Positions 23,855-34,015 of a stretch of DNA of 64,000 nt are shown here, piece by piece (position 1 is the first letter of the stretch; every line of letters begins with the position of its first letter). The position numbers and the translations under genes are program-made. The stretch is from Pegoplata infirma (lineage: Eukaryota > Arthropoda > Insecta > Diptera > Anthomyiidae), in assembly GCA_963921195.1 (NCBI GenBank), contig OY992536.1:174662995-174726994 (forward strand), written 5' to 3'. Under the pieces are notes generated by a model. That model was given only the letters and a program-made list of their open reading frames with translations. It was not told the DNA's origin and ran no database searches.

Positions 23855-23973
23855 CCTAATTTTGTAAAACGCAACGCGCCGCGTTGTCAAAATTTCTGTG
23901 TAATTTGTTTTTGGTTACAACAAATTGTATTGAAATTTTGACAACGCGGCGCGTTGCTTTTAACAAAATTAGG
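23855..23973. mobile_element. 119-bp MITE with GC-rich inverted arms
   Basis: Arms CAACGCGCCGCGTTGTC and GACAACGCGGCGCGTTG are exact inverses, extended by AAAATTTC/GAAATTTT and CTAATTTTGT/ACAAAATTAG. The arm itself holds an ACGCGbCGCGT palindrome. A decayed relative lies at about 45870-45955. Confidence 0.7.
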
Positions 23974-24158
23974 CCATAAATGCTTCGTTATAATAAAACT
24001 TTCCGTTTTACAACTAGCCCGAACCAACTTTAACTTCAAGTTGCAAACACTGCAAATGTTTTTCTGGATTATGAATATGGTGTGCCCCACTCAAAATCTT
24101 CGACAAGGCCGTTTTTGAAAAATCGCAGTAAAACGACAAAACATTGACATTTTAAGTA

Positions 24159-24636
24159 CAGTCAAACCCGGTTATAACGAACTCCGAGGGACCAGTAAAA
24201 ATAGTTCGTTATAAGCGAAGTTCGCTATAAGCGGGGTATATTTTTTTATCAACCTAGTTTTATTTCCAAAAAATGTTGATGTTTTTTTTTCATAAATTAA
24301 CTACTTATTGAAAAGAAAACATTAAAAATATAAATTAATTTTATCAAAATTAAAGTATAAACCAAAAATGTCCAACCTTTTGTCAGTATGATAAACATGA
24401 TTGCAGCACATTAAGAAACATTTATGGGAGTTCGTTATAAAAAGGTAAATGCACATGAAGTTGCATTCGTGGGACCATAATAAGCAGTTCGTTTTAACCG
24501 AGGATCCGTTATAACCGAGTTCGTTACAAAAGAGTATTTTGTGTGAAATTTTATGCCAAAACGACGGGACTATAGAATTAGTTATTTAAAACCGAGAATT
24601 CGTTATAACCGAGTTCGTTATAAACGAGTTTGACTG
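24159..24636. mobile_element. pogo/Tigger-like MITE, TA duplication
   Basis: Ends CAGTCAAACCCGGTTATAAC and the inverse ATAAACGAGTTTGACTG, flanked by TA (24157-24158, 24637-24638). The GTTCGTTATAA core is repeated seven or more times in subterminal regions. This terminus and the TA duplication are typical of pogo-group elements. No transposase in the 478 bp. Confidence 0.85.
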
Positions 24637-24862
24637 TATATCTCAAACCCGATTAGAGATATGAATGAACTACTTAATACAAAACTGCAAATACACATTT
24701 TTTTTAATTCAAAGCTTTAAACATCGCGTTTTCTGTAAAATATTATCACCAAATATAAATATTGAGATTAAAACTTCCCTATTGCTTACTTTCTTTAAAT
24801 TTTATCGGTTTTATAGCAAAAAAAAAGTTTGCAATATGCTTTTTATAAATGTAAATCTTAAA

Positions 24863-25168
24863 GGCGCGTTTAAACGGGAAAGAAAACCCCTAGATTTAAA
24901 GTAAAACACAGCTCTGTGGTAATATACTTTTGCCTTAAAAAATTGTTGTGTCAAATCTAATTTTTTTAATACTTGTTTTTGCTTACCATTTTCATTATAT
25001 TATTATTTGTTTTCGCACATTTAGTCAATAATTTATAGATTGGAAACCTAATTAAAGTAAATAAAAAATATACAAAAAAATTTTATTTGACATTCCATTT
25101 TTAAAAGTTACCACAGAGTTGTTTTTTTACTTTAAATCTTGGGGAATTCTCTCTCGTCTAATTATGCC
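24863..25168. mobile_element. 306-bp MITE with TTAA(A) flanks
   Basis: Inverted ends share AGATTTAAAGTAAAA and CTCTGTGGTAA; outer 20 bp match less well. TTAAA occurs on both sides (24858-24862, 25169-25173), as for piggyBac-type TTAA targets, though the fifth base is unexplained. Confidence 0.6.
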
Positions 25169-25209
25169 TTAAAGAAAATTTAATTCTGAATACAATTAGT
25201 TTCATCCTA

Positions 25210-25690
25210 AAAAACGGAGTGAATTTTGACTAACGCATGCTCAAGGTCACAAAAAAAAATATTGCTCATGCACGATCACGCACGAAATAGTTTTTTTTTT
25301 TGCTCACGTTCACGCAAGCTCACGTGAGTAACTGAAATTTTTCTCACGCTCACGAAATAATCAGGCTCACAAAGTCTCACAAAATTAAAATTAACAAATT
25401 TTTATTTTACTTTTTTCGATTTCTTGCACAAAAAGTATTTAATTTCCTTTAAACAATAGTAAAAATTTATTTAAATCAACATTTTTTATTAATTACCCTC
25501 TAAATTCAATAATATAACGATTTTTTCACTTGTTTTCTGTTTCAAACAGCACAAAACAATCACGCAAGCTCATGAAACAAAATTTACTCACCCACGCACG
25601 AAATATTTTTTTCTAATCTCGTGCACTCACGATCACGTGAGTAAAAATTAATTTCACTCACGATCACGAAAAATTCGTGTCACACGCGAA
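25210..25690. repeat. CTCACG-rich repeat cluster
   Basis: Two zones (25225-25380, 25555-25690) are packed with CTCACGATCACGAAA and GCTCACGTGAGTAA motifs in both orientations around an AT-rich core. Probably the subterminal repeats of a foldback element; ends not defined. Confidence 0.5.
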
Positions 25691-25884
25691 TCTCTAATAA
25701 GTAAGTTGTGATAATTTTTCAAAAAAGAAAAGGAGATTTTACTTAAAATCGATAAATAACACCGTGCGACAATTTTACATTTTTTGTTTTGGACCTGAAC
25801 AAGACCACATACACGTGAAAGTAGAAGTCGAATATAGTAAAACTGCGTTCTTAGTTTTTCATTTCGTGATCTTTTCACCATTTA

Positions 25885-26640
25885 AAAGGTTATAAGGATA
25901 TAAAATTTTTTTAAGTTTTTTTTTAAATATTCTACCCACCATTTTATGGGAATATAGGTATCAAATAAAAAAGAGGACAATTTCTAAAAATTAAAACATT
26001 TTTATTTTTTAATTTTTCAGGAACAAAAATTTAAAAAAATGTCCTTTGAAAATTTGGGATATAAAAATTTCTTAAAAATTTATTTAAATATTTTTACCCA
26101 TTAATTTATGTCATTTTTTGATAATATCTCCTTTTCAAAGGACTTCAAAGAATATAAATTAACAAATATTTCTACCCATTATTATTTTTTGGTATTTTGT
26201 CTCAATTTTAATTATTTAGTATTTTGTCCTTTTCAAAGGATAAAGAAATTTCGTAAAAATATATTTTATTATTTCTACCCATCAAATGAAAGAGGACAAT
26301 CTCTTGAAATAAATACAATTTTTTTGGTTTATTTTTCATGACGTTAAATTGTAAAAAAATGTCCTTTGAAAATGTAATCCTTTTATATCCTTGAGAATTT
26401 GCATTTCTTTTTTTTAATATACGTTATTTCCACAGATCGTTCTCTTTGATTTGGGTTGATATATTAAAATAAATTTTTAAGAAATTTTTATATCCTTTGA
26501 AATCCTTTAAAAGAAGAAAATATGAAAAAAATAAAAACTGATATCGTCTTCTTTCGTTTGATACGCATATTGACATAAGTTGATGGGTAGAAATATTTAA
26601 GGATATTTAAGGCAAGGAAAATTTTTTTTAACTCAATGCT
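25885..26640. mobile_element. Foldback element with TCTACCCAT motifs
   Basis: Left arm (ATTCTACCCACC, GTATCAAATAAAAAAGAGGA) and right arm (TTTCGTTTGATACGC, GATGGGTAGAAATATT) are inverse. CCTTTTCAAAGGA palindromes recur at about 26131, 26228 and nearby. No coding. Confidence 0.55.
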
Positions 26641-26649
26641 TTTTTGCAG

Positions 26650-28400
26650 GAATCCTCAGGACGGATTTGAATCTTTAAAAGTTTTTCAGTGTTTACCTCT
26701 AATTTATTTTGATTTTTCTATAGAAACACTTCCAAATTGTAAAAATTTATTCTTATAGAAAAGTTTTAAGAAACTAATAAAATATTTAATATTTTTAAAA
26801 ATGTCTCCTCAAGAAATTCTCAGGTCCTAAAGTATTTTTCTGACAGCAAAATATCCAGATTCTGAAATATTTTCTCAATAGAAAAAAAAAACAGATTTCA
26901 GACATTTTTATTAAAACAAAGTTTCATGATTTTAAACTTTGTCTGAATCATTTGCTTAAAGAGAAAGTTTATGATACTGACACATTATCCCAATAGAAAA
27001 ATTTTGAGGTTCTAAGGCATTTTGCTACAGAAAAGCTTTCAGAAATTATAAAAATTTTGCTATAGCAAAGATATATATGAGGCATTCCACACCAAATGTC
27101 CAGCAAAAAAAAACACGTGTACCATAAACTTCTGAATAGCTTGTATGGATAGCCCTATATGGAACTTAGAAAATTGTGTTTTCGGTTTTTCAATTTTTCA
27201 AAAACTGGGCTTAAGAGGCGTGGTCAAATATTGGAAAAATGGTCAAATTTGTGGCGAGTTGCCTTGATTAAATATTAATCACATTAAAACGAAATGCACC
27301 ACAATCTTAAAAATTTACGTTCTTATATAGTTTCGTATGGGCTATCGAATAAATTTTTTTTCCAAGAAAAATTTTCAGAACCCGTTCTGAAATTTTCCAT
27401 TTTTTAAAAAAGTCAATTTATCAAAAATCCGGCCACTTTTTTTCTTTTTTTTAATTTTTTTAGTTTTTTAAAGTTTAGATGTTTGTCCATCCACACAAAA
27501 AAAATCAGAAATGTATTTTTCGTTTTTTTCGAGAAAATCGCATTTGAATTTTAAATTTCATAACAATTTTGTAATTTGCTTGTATTTTCTTGTGTCAACA
27601 GAGCGTATGACGAATATTTATGCAATTAATATTACTCATTCGCAACTTTAAAACAAAGAAATACAAGCAAATAACAAAATTGTTATGAAGTTTAAAGTTC
27701 AAATGCGATTTTCTCGAAAAAAAAGATGAACGTGTTTCTGATTTTTTTTGTGTGGATGGACAAACATCTAAACTTTTAAAAAAATAAATAAAAAAGAAAA
27801 AAAAAAAGTGGGCGGATTTTTGATAAATTTACTTTTTTAAAAAATGGAAAATTTCAGAACGGGTTCTGAAAATTTTCCAAAACAAAAAATTTTAATCGAT
27901 AGCCCATACAAAACTATATAAGAACGTAAATTTTTGACATTGTGGTGCATTCCGTATTAATGTGATAAATATTTAATCAAGGCAACTCGCCACAAATTTT
28001 ACCATTTTTCCAATATTTGACCACGCCTCCCAGTTTTCGAAAATTTGAAAAACCAAAAACGCAATTTTCTTAGTTACATATATGGCTATCCAAACAACCT
28101 ATTCAGAAATTTACGGGACACATGTTTTTCTGTAGTGGGACATTTGGTGTGGAATGCCTCATATATAGACAAATTTTGAGACTCTGATACACATTTTCAG
28201 ATACAATTTTTCCACTAAAAAGTTCCTATATTAAGGAAAATTCTCAGACTAAGTGTAAGTGTCTTTTTTACCATAGAAAACTTTTTATGTTCTGATTTTT
28301 TTTCCATTTTTTTTTTCTACAGAAAAGATCTAAAGGATACCGAAACGTTCTTTCTGCACCAAATTTTTAGGTTTTGAAAAACTATTCTATAGATAGTGAT
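26650..28400 (+). repeat. Decayed 35-bp satellite, interrupted
   Basis: Degenerate units of CTATAGAAAAATTCTCAG / AATCTGAGACATTTTTT at 26650-27078 and 28161-28400 on both sides of the foldback at 27079. The best-preserved array of this family is at 44010-44335. Confidence 0.5.
27079..28160. mobile_element. 1.08-kb foldback, GAGGCATTCCACACC ends
   Basis: Ends GAGGCATTCCACACCAAATG and the inverse are exact, and arms match inward to a centre near 27600 (GAACGGGTTCTGAAA inverse pair, CGCATTTGAA pair). The flanks are ATATAT-rich, so a target duplication cannot be told from simple sequence. No coding. Confidence 0.75.
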
Positions 28401-28549
28401 TGAGATTAGAAAAATTAAAAATTTTAATTAAGGCGACCAGATTTAGAAAATAAAAATAGAGTACATAAAGAAAAAAAGTAAAAATTTATTTGAATTCAAC
28501 ATTTTTACATATTTAATAGGCAAATTACATTCACATAAATGTTATAAAT
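28401..28549. other. Non-coding spacer
   Basis: AT-rich, nothing supported. Confidence 0.3.
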
Positions 28550-28717
28550 GGGGCTATTCTAAAATTTTATTATTATAATAAGTGCTATTATTAGCAACCC
28601 AGAATTTTATTATAGATACCAAAAATTTCAACTCTAAAAAAAGCTTTATCAACTTTTTGTTGTTCTAAAACAATTTAATGTGAAATTTGAATTTAGACAA
28701 CAAAATTTTATAAGCAC

Positions 28718-28790
28718 AATAGCTGTATGGGTAGGTGGGTGGTTTTGATATTTTGTTATTTTTGGGGGCATGGGTTCAAATCCCACCCAT
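28718..28790 (+). other. tRNA-like module (palindrome left arm)
   Basis: Box A TAGCTGTATGGGTAGGTGG, box B GGGTTCAAATCCC with an intact T-stem (ATGGG/CCCAC region), then 12 T at about 28802-28813. Confidence 0.6.
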
Positions 28791-29637
28791 TTCTAACAAA
28801 TATTTTTTTTTTTGCCAATTTTTATTTTTTTTATTACAAATATTATAATGCAGTTTTTTTTAATTTTTAAATTTCGCAATTTTTAAAAGATGCAAATAAA
28901 ATTGATTTTTGCATCTTTTTTTTCTGAAATTATTATTATTGTATGGTTTTAATTGGCTATTTCTCTCGCAAAAAAACATTATAATTGTCTTTAGAGGAAA
29001 AAAAAATAATATTTTTTTTTTTAACAACACTTTTTTGCATGCAAAAAAAATTGCAATAATTTTTGTAATAATATGTTTCTTATTTTTGACTACAATAATG
29101 CGTATTTTGACAAATTGCGGAAAAATATGGAATTTTGACGAAAACAAAATGTTGGTTTCTTGTTATAAATGAAAAAAATATTGTTATAGATGACAAAATA
29201 TTGTTATGTACTTTTCAGTCTATAACAAGTTTTGTCATCTATAACAATATTTTTTTCATTTATAACAAGAAACCAACATTTTGTTTTCGTCAAAATTCCG
29301 TATTTTTTCGCAATTTGTCAAAATACGCATTATTGTAGTCAAAAATAAGAAACATATTATTACAAAAATTATTGCAATTTTTTTTGCATGCAAAAAAGTG
29401 TAGTTAAAAAAAAAATATTATTTTTTTTCCTCTAAAGACAATTATAATGTTTTTTTTGCGAGAGAAATAGCCAATTAAAACCATACAATAATAATAATTT
29501 CAGAAAAAAAGATGAAAAAATCAATTTTTTTTTGCATCTTTTAAAAATTGCGAAATTTAAAAATTAAAAAAAACTGCATTATAATATTTGTAATAAAAAA
29601 AAATAAAAATTGGCAAAAAAAAAAATATTTGTTAGAA

Positions 29638-29710
29638 ATGGGTGGGATTTGAACCCATGCCTCCAAAAATAACAAAATATCAAAACCACTCACCTACCCA
29701 TACAGCTATT
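29638..29710 (-). other. tRNA-like module (palindrome right arm)
   Basis: Mirror copy of 28718-28790 with box B GGGTTCAAATCCC and a T run on the minus strand at about 29614-29625. Differs from the left copy by about one substitution. Confidence 0.6.
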
Positions 29711-29878
29711 GTGCTTATAAAATTTTGTTGTCTAAATTCAAATTTCAAATTAAATTGTTTTAGAACAACAAAAAGTTGATAAAGCTTTTTTTAGAGTTGA
29801 AATTTTTGGTATCTATAATAAAATTCTGGGTTGCTAATAATAGCACTTATTATAATAATAAAATTTTAGAATAGCCCC

Positions 29879-30317
29879 AAAAATGTAAGACAGGGTTATG
29901 GGTTTTTCTATAAAATTTATGTAAAATAAATCTGAAAATCCGGTTGTGAAAATTAATAACATTTGTCCCATTTTGGACCAAAATTCAATTTTATATATTT
30001 ATAAAAATCTTGTTAACAAAAAATTATTTCAACTTTTAATGTAATTTTAATGTATGGATTTATTTCCTATTTTATTAAATTATTTAATTACCTGCAAGAT
30101 AAATAGTAATAATTTATATATAAAAAAAATAATTTATATATAAAAAAAATTAAAAGCCGAAAACAATGTCTATGAAGATGCACATTGCATTTAATACACA
30201 TTAAAATTGCGGTGGTCCAGGGGTGATATTTTTTTTTATTGCCGATAGATGAGACTCAAGATTCGTAAAAAATTTACTTGAAATTCAACTTTTTCATACA
30301 TAAATATTTTTTGAAAA
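29879..30317. other. Non-coding spacer
   Basis: AT-rich; a short direct repeat AATTTATATATAAAAAAAAT occurs twice at about 30110-30150. Nothing else. Confidence 0.35.
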
Positions 30318-30671
30318 CCCAATTAGAAATTTTGTCTTTAAGACAATGTCAGTAATGATTCATCAGGTAGAAGTCGGCAAGTGAATACATTTTACTAAAG
30401 ACAACTTAATGACATGTCATAATTTTTGTCGGAGCTCCCCAAGTTCTATAAATGTACTGACTTGTTATATAAGTTGTCTTATCAATTTAGAAAAATCATG
30501 TCTTTAATGCTGACAATTATATAGCAAATCCGACCAATCACTAAAAAAAATGTCCGATGTAAAATCGATGTAATTTTGTTTAATCCTTAAAACTCTTTTA
30601 ATTTTCTTTGTAATTAAAAAAATAAAATAGAATTGGTCTTAAATCAATAAAAAAAATAAAAAAAAAAAATC

Positions 30672-30748
30672 CGCGACCGGGGATTTGAACCAAGGCCAAA
30701 AATCTACAACACGTAAGCTGTCGAACCTGCTAGACAACTAGGCCAACC
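30672..30748 (-). other. tRNA-like module
   Basis: Minus strand: box A TGGCCTAGTTGTCTAGCAGG, box B GGTTCAAATCCCCGG, then 12 T on the minus strand just downstream. Confidence 0.55.
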
Positions 30749-31129
30749 ACAACTTCAAATTGTTTGTAATAAAATATATTTTGAAATCATAATATTTTCG
30801 AATTTGTCAAAAACAAAATAAATTGAATATATCGTCACCTTAATTGTAAAGGGCTCCTGCAATATTTTTTTGTAAATGATTTTTTTTTTTGTTTTGTATA
30901 AATAATATTAAAAAAACAACTAAGATACGCTTAAATAACTCTGACAATGTCTTGTTTAATAGGATGAAGCCAAATTCCAATTAATATTTAAAAAATTGTT
31001 ATATTTGAGGAAGAAAAATTTATATTGTAGCATTTATCAATTCAGGTGACGAAATATATATAACAGGACAATTCAAATAATAAATTAATTTAAATTTGTT
31101 TTTAAATAAACACATTTATTATCAAAGTT

Positions 31130-31195
31130 TGGCTAAATGGGTAAGGTGCTAGACCAGTGAACAGAAGGTTCTGAGTTCGTGGACCAAGTGAGGCA
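31130..31195 (+). other. tRNA-like module, weak box B
   Basis: Box A TGGCTAAATGGGTAAGGTG; the B region GAGTTCGTGGACC is imperfect. Downstream sequence is interrupted by the MITE at 31202. Homologous to 63664-63729. Confidence 0.45.
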
Positions 31196-31201
31196 GCTTA
31201 A

Positions 31202-31375
31202 GGGTCGAACCAGAATCAAATGCGTAGCGAAGGACGTAAAAAAAAACAAAAACAAACACATCAAATTTGAAATTTTTACGTCCGTTTGATTTAGGTAACT
31301 CACATTTAAATATTAGAAACGAAAAATTATTGGGCTTTACGCCTTACGCGACGTAATTTGATTCAGGTTGGACGC
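31202..31375. mobile_element. 174-bp PIF/Harbinger-like MITE, copy 1, TAA duplication
   Basis: Ends GGGTCGAACCAGAATCAAAT and the inverse GATTCAGGTTGGACGC, flanked by TAA on both sides (31199-31201, 31376-31378). Copy 2 is at 51388-51560 in opposite orientation. The homologous uninterrupted site at about 63640-63665 confirms that it is an insertion. Confidence 0.8.
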
Positions 31376-31658
31376 TAAAATAGTAAGTTTTAAAAAATAA
31401 ATTTAAGAAATGGACAGATAAAATAGTAAGCAGTGTAAATTAAATGACGTGAATAATAAATTTTAAATTTTTGGACGATCTCAGACGCACTATGTACATG
31501 TCATAATGTAGTCAGCACTAATATAATAGTAGTTTTGATCACATGATCAATTATTTTTTATTTATTCTTTCAATTTATTTACAACTCATTTTTAATAAAT
31601 TCCACCTAACCGAGAACTGGTAACAATGACCGTCGTCTCGTTGTAGCGAAAAAACCAA

Positions 31659-31733
31659 GGGTTCTGGTGGGAATCGAACCCACGACCCCCACGTCGAAAG
31701 GCTAGCACGCTACCAACTAGCCTACGGGGGCCC
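31659..31733 (-). other. tRNA-like module, best T-arm in the window
   Basis: Minus strand: box A GGCTAGTTGGTAGCGTGC and a perfect T-arm GTGGGTTCGATTCCCAC (5-bp stem, 7-nt loop), followed by GGTTTTTTCGC. Acceptor and anticodon stems are poor. Closest homologue is 36327-36388. Confidence 0.6.
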
Positions 31734-31905
31734 CAGCACTATTGACTACCTACATACTTGTCGGCGAGGAATTTTGACAAAATACTTGAAAAAGTCAGGA
31801 GGTGTCATGAGGTTTTTTGTATGGTCAGAGTTTTTTCAGTCAGCAGGTACACTGACATTGTCATAAGGAAGTCTTTGAGATGTCTTAACGACATATCTAA
31901 TTGGG

Positions 31906-32049
31906 ACATGGTGATCTCTACTGTTTGAAAAATCGAATAGTGGATCAAAATGAGTTAAAAAATTCATACACATAGAACACAAATTTGCAAATTTCCACCT
32001 AAAATTTAGTTTATACATCTAAAAATTGATTGATAAATTTGTATATGTG
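31906..32049. other. Non-coding spacer
   Basis: No feature seen. Confidence 0.3.
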
Positions 32050-33990
32050 TCAATCTTAGTGAAATCAATCAAAAATAGCTAAAAATTTTCGTGACCCCCT
32101 CCGATTTTGATGAAATTTGGTTTAGTTGTAACACTAAGTGACAAACTGACGCACACTTATTTTCAGCCCTCTAAGTAAACAGTGGGCGAAAACACGGAGG
32201 GTCAAAATTTCCCCCAAAATCTCCCAGTCGCGACACTTTGCACCGTAAAAACTTATTATCGTTGGTTCTATTATAGCTAGAAAGCCCATTTTTGGTTTGT
32301 TTTGAAGCTAAAAATATGCTCTACAAGACCTACCATAACCAAAAAAACTTCGAAAAAAATAAGGGTTTCCTCCCTTATTTTAAGGTCGTGATATACGGAG
32401 TAGAAAATGGGGAGAATGGTATCCCCCGATTTTTTTTTTACTTGCTAATCTTTTAGAGAAAGTCCTAAAGAATATATTCTAAAATTTTTATGTTGGGACA
32501 ACAATTGGATCGCTCAAAATCAAAATTTTCACAATTTTCCCCAAAATCTCCAAATAGACCTTAAAAATTTTATATCAGTAGTGCTTTTGTAGCTACAGAG
32601 CCCATTTTTTTTGTTTTAAAGCTTATAATACGCTCTACAAGACATACCAAAACCAAAAAAAATTCCAAAAAAAGGAGATGGTGCCCCCCTTATTTGAAGG
32701 TCGTGGCAAAGGGTGGAGGAAATGGGGGGAAAGTATCCCCCGATTTTTTTTTACTTGTTATTCTCAAAGTGCAAGTCCTAATGAACATAGTCTACAATTT
32801 TTATGTTGGGACAACAATGGGGTCGACCAAAATCAAAATTTTTCAAAATTTTCCCCCAAAATCAACAAATCGCGACATTCTTGCGCCTCCCATTGGACTC
32901 CCAAGATAAAAATTTCAGGATATGCTCTCTAGAACTTACTCTTTAAGAAAAAAACAAGATGAAAAAAAATTGGGGGATACTATTCCCCCACCCCTTGCCA
33001 CGATATTTTAATACAAGAGGCTCCCCTCATTTTTTTTTATTTTTTTTTTGTGATAGTAATATTGTAGGGCATATTAAGAGCTTTAAAACAAGCCAAAAAT
33101 TAACTCTGTAGCTACAATACAGTCCACGATATAAAATTTGTTATGTGCAAGATTGTCGCGATTTGGAGATTTTGGGGGAAATTGTGAAAAATTTTGATTT
33201 TGGTTGATCTGATTGTTGTCCCAACATAAAAATTTTAGGATATGTTCATTAGGACTTGCTCTTTAAGAATACCAAGTAAAAAAAAACTCGGGGGATACTT
33301 TCCCCCCATTTCCTCCACCCTTTGCCACGACCTTTAAATAAGGGGGGCACCCTTCCTTTTTTTCTAAAATTTTTTGGTTAAGGTAGGTATTGTAGAGCGT
33401 ACTATAAGCTTTAAAACAAACAAAAATGGGATCTATAGCTACAATAGCACTTATGATATTAAATTTTTAAGGTTCAACAGTGTTGCGATTTGGAGATTTT
33501 AGTGGAAATTGTGAAAAATTTTGATTTTGAGTGATCCCATTGTTGTCCCAACTTAAAAATTTTAGAATATATTCTTTAGGACTTTCTCTATAAGATTATC
33601 AAGTAAAAAAAAATCGGGGGATACCATCCTCCCCATTTTCTCCTCCCTTTATCACGACCTTAAAATAAGGGAGGTAACCCTTATTTTTTTCGAAAATTTT
33701 TTGGTTATGGTAGGTCTCGTAGAGCATATTATGAGCTTCAAAACAACCCCAAAATGGGCTTTCTAGCTATAAAAGAACCAACGATATTAAGTTTTTACGG
33801 TGTAAAGTGTCGCGACTGGGAGATTTTGGGGGAAATTTTGACCCTTCGTATTTTCGGCCCCTGTTGACTTAGAGGGCTGAAAATTTGCATTTGTTAGTTT
33901 TTTACGTAGTGTAAGAACTTAACCAAATTTCATCAATATCGGAGGGGGTCAAAAATATTAATGATTGATTTCACTAATAATGACCCATAT
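32050..33990. mobile_element. 1.9-kb palindrome of reiterated 300-bp units
   Basis: Outer inverted match TAGTGAAATCAATCA and GACCCCCTCCGATTTTGATG on the left against GGAGGGGGTC and TGATTGATTTCACTA on the right. Each arm carries about three diverged units of roughly 300 bp with CCCCAAAATCTCC, GCTCTACAAGAC, TTATTTTAAGGTCGTG, GGGGGATAC and TTGGGACAACAA. Centre near 33020. No protein; open frames are chance. Confidence 0.75.
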
Positions 33991-34015
33991 AGGTTGTCAC
34001 AATTGAGTACCGGTA

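Larger units (their letters stand above)
28550..29878. mobile_element. 1.33-kb near-perfect palindrome with a tRNA-like module in each arm
   Basis: Starts GGGGCTATTCTAAAATTT and ends with its inverse; the two arms of about 657 bp match almost base for base and are separated by only about 14 nt (29208-29221). Each arm contains one tRNA-like module (28718-28790 on plus, 29638-29710 on minus). No clear target duplication. A transcript would form a very long hairpin. Open frames in the arms are mirror images, not genes. Confidence 0.85.
30318..31905. mobile_element. Inverted-repeat element with three tRNA-like modules
   Basis: Bounded by CCCAATTAGAAATTTTG and the inverse ATATCTAATTGGG; inside both ends are TTAAGACA and GACAATGTCAGT. 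It contains tRNA-like modules at 30672 (minus), 31130 (plus) and 31659 (minus), and a later Harbinger-like MITE at 31202-31375. A second partial copy, in opposite orientation for the matching part, starts at 63343 and runs off the window. No target duplication was identified. Confidence 0.65.

Noticed and set aside
28860..29338. Overlapping frames on both strands
   Set aside because: Mirror products of the two palindrome arms; no domain and no codon bias.
31659..31733. Functional tRNA gene
   Set aside because: T-arm is perfect but acceptor and anticodon stems do not pair; it lies inside a repeat with a homologue at 36.3 kb.
32678..32932. Overlapping plus-strand frames in the palindrome
   Set aside because: Two frames are open in the same repeat unit and neither is kept in the other units.
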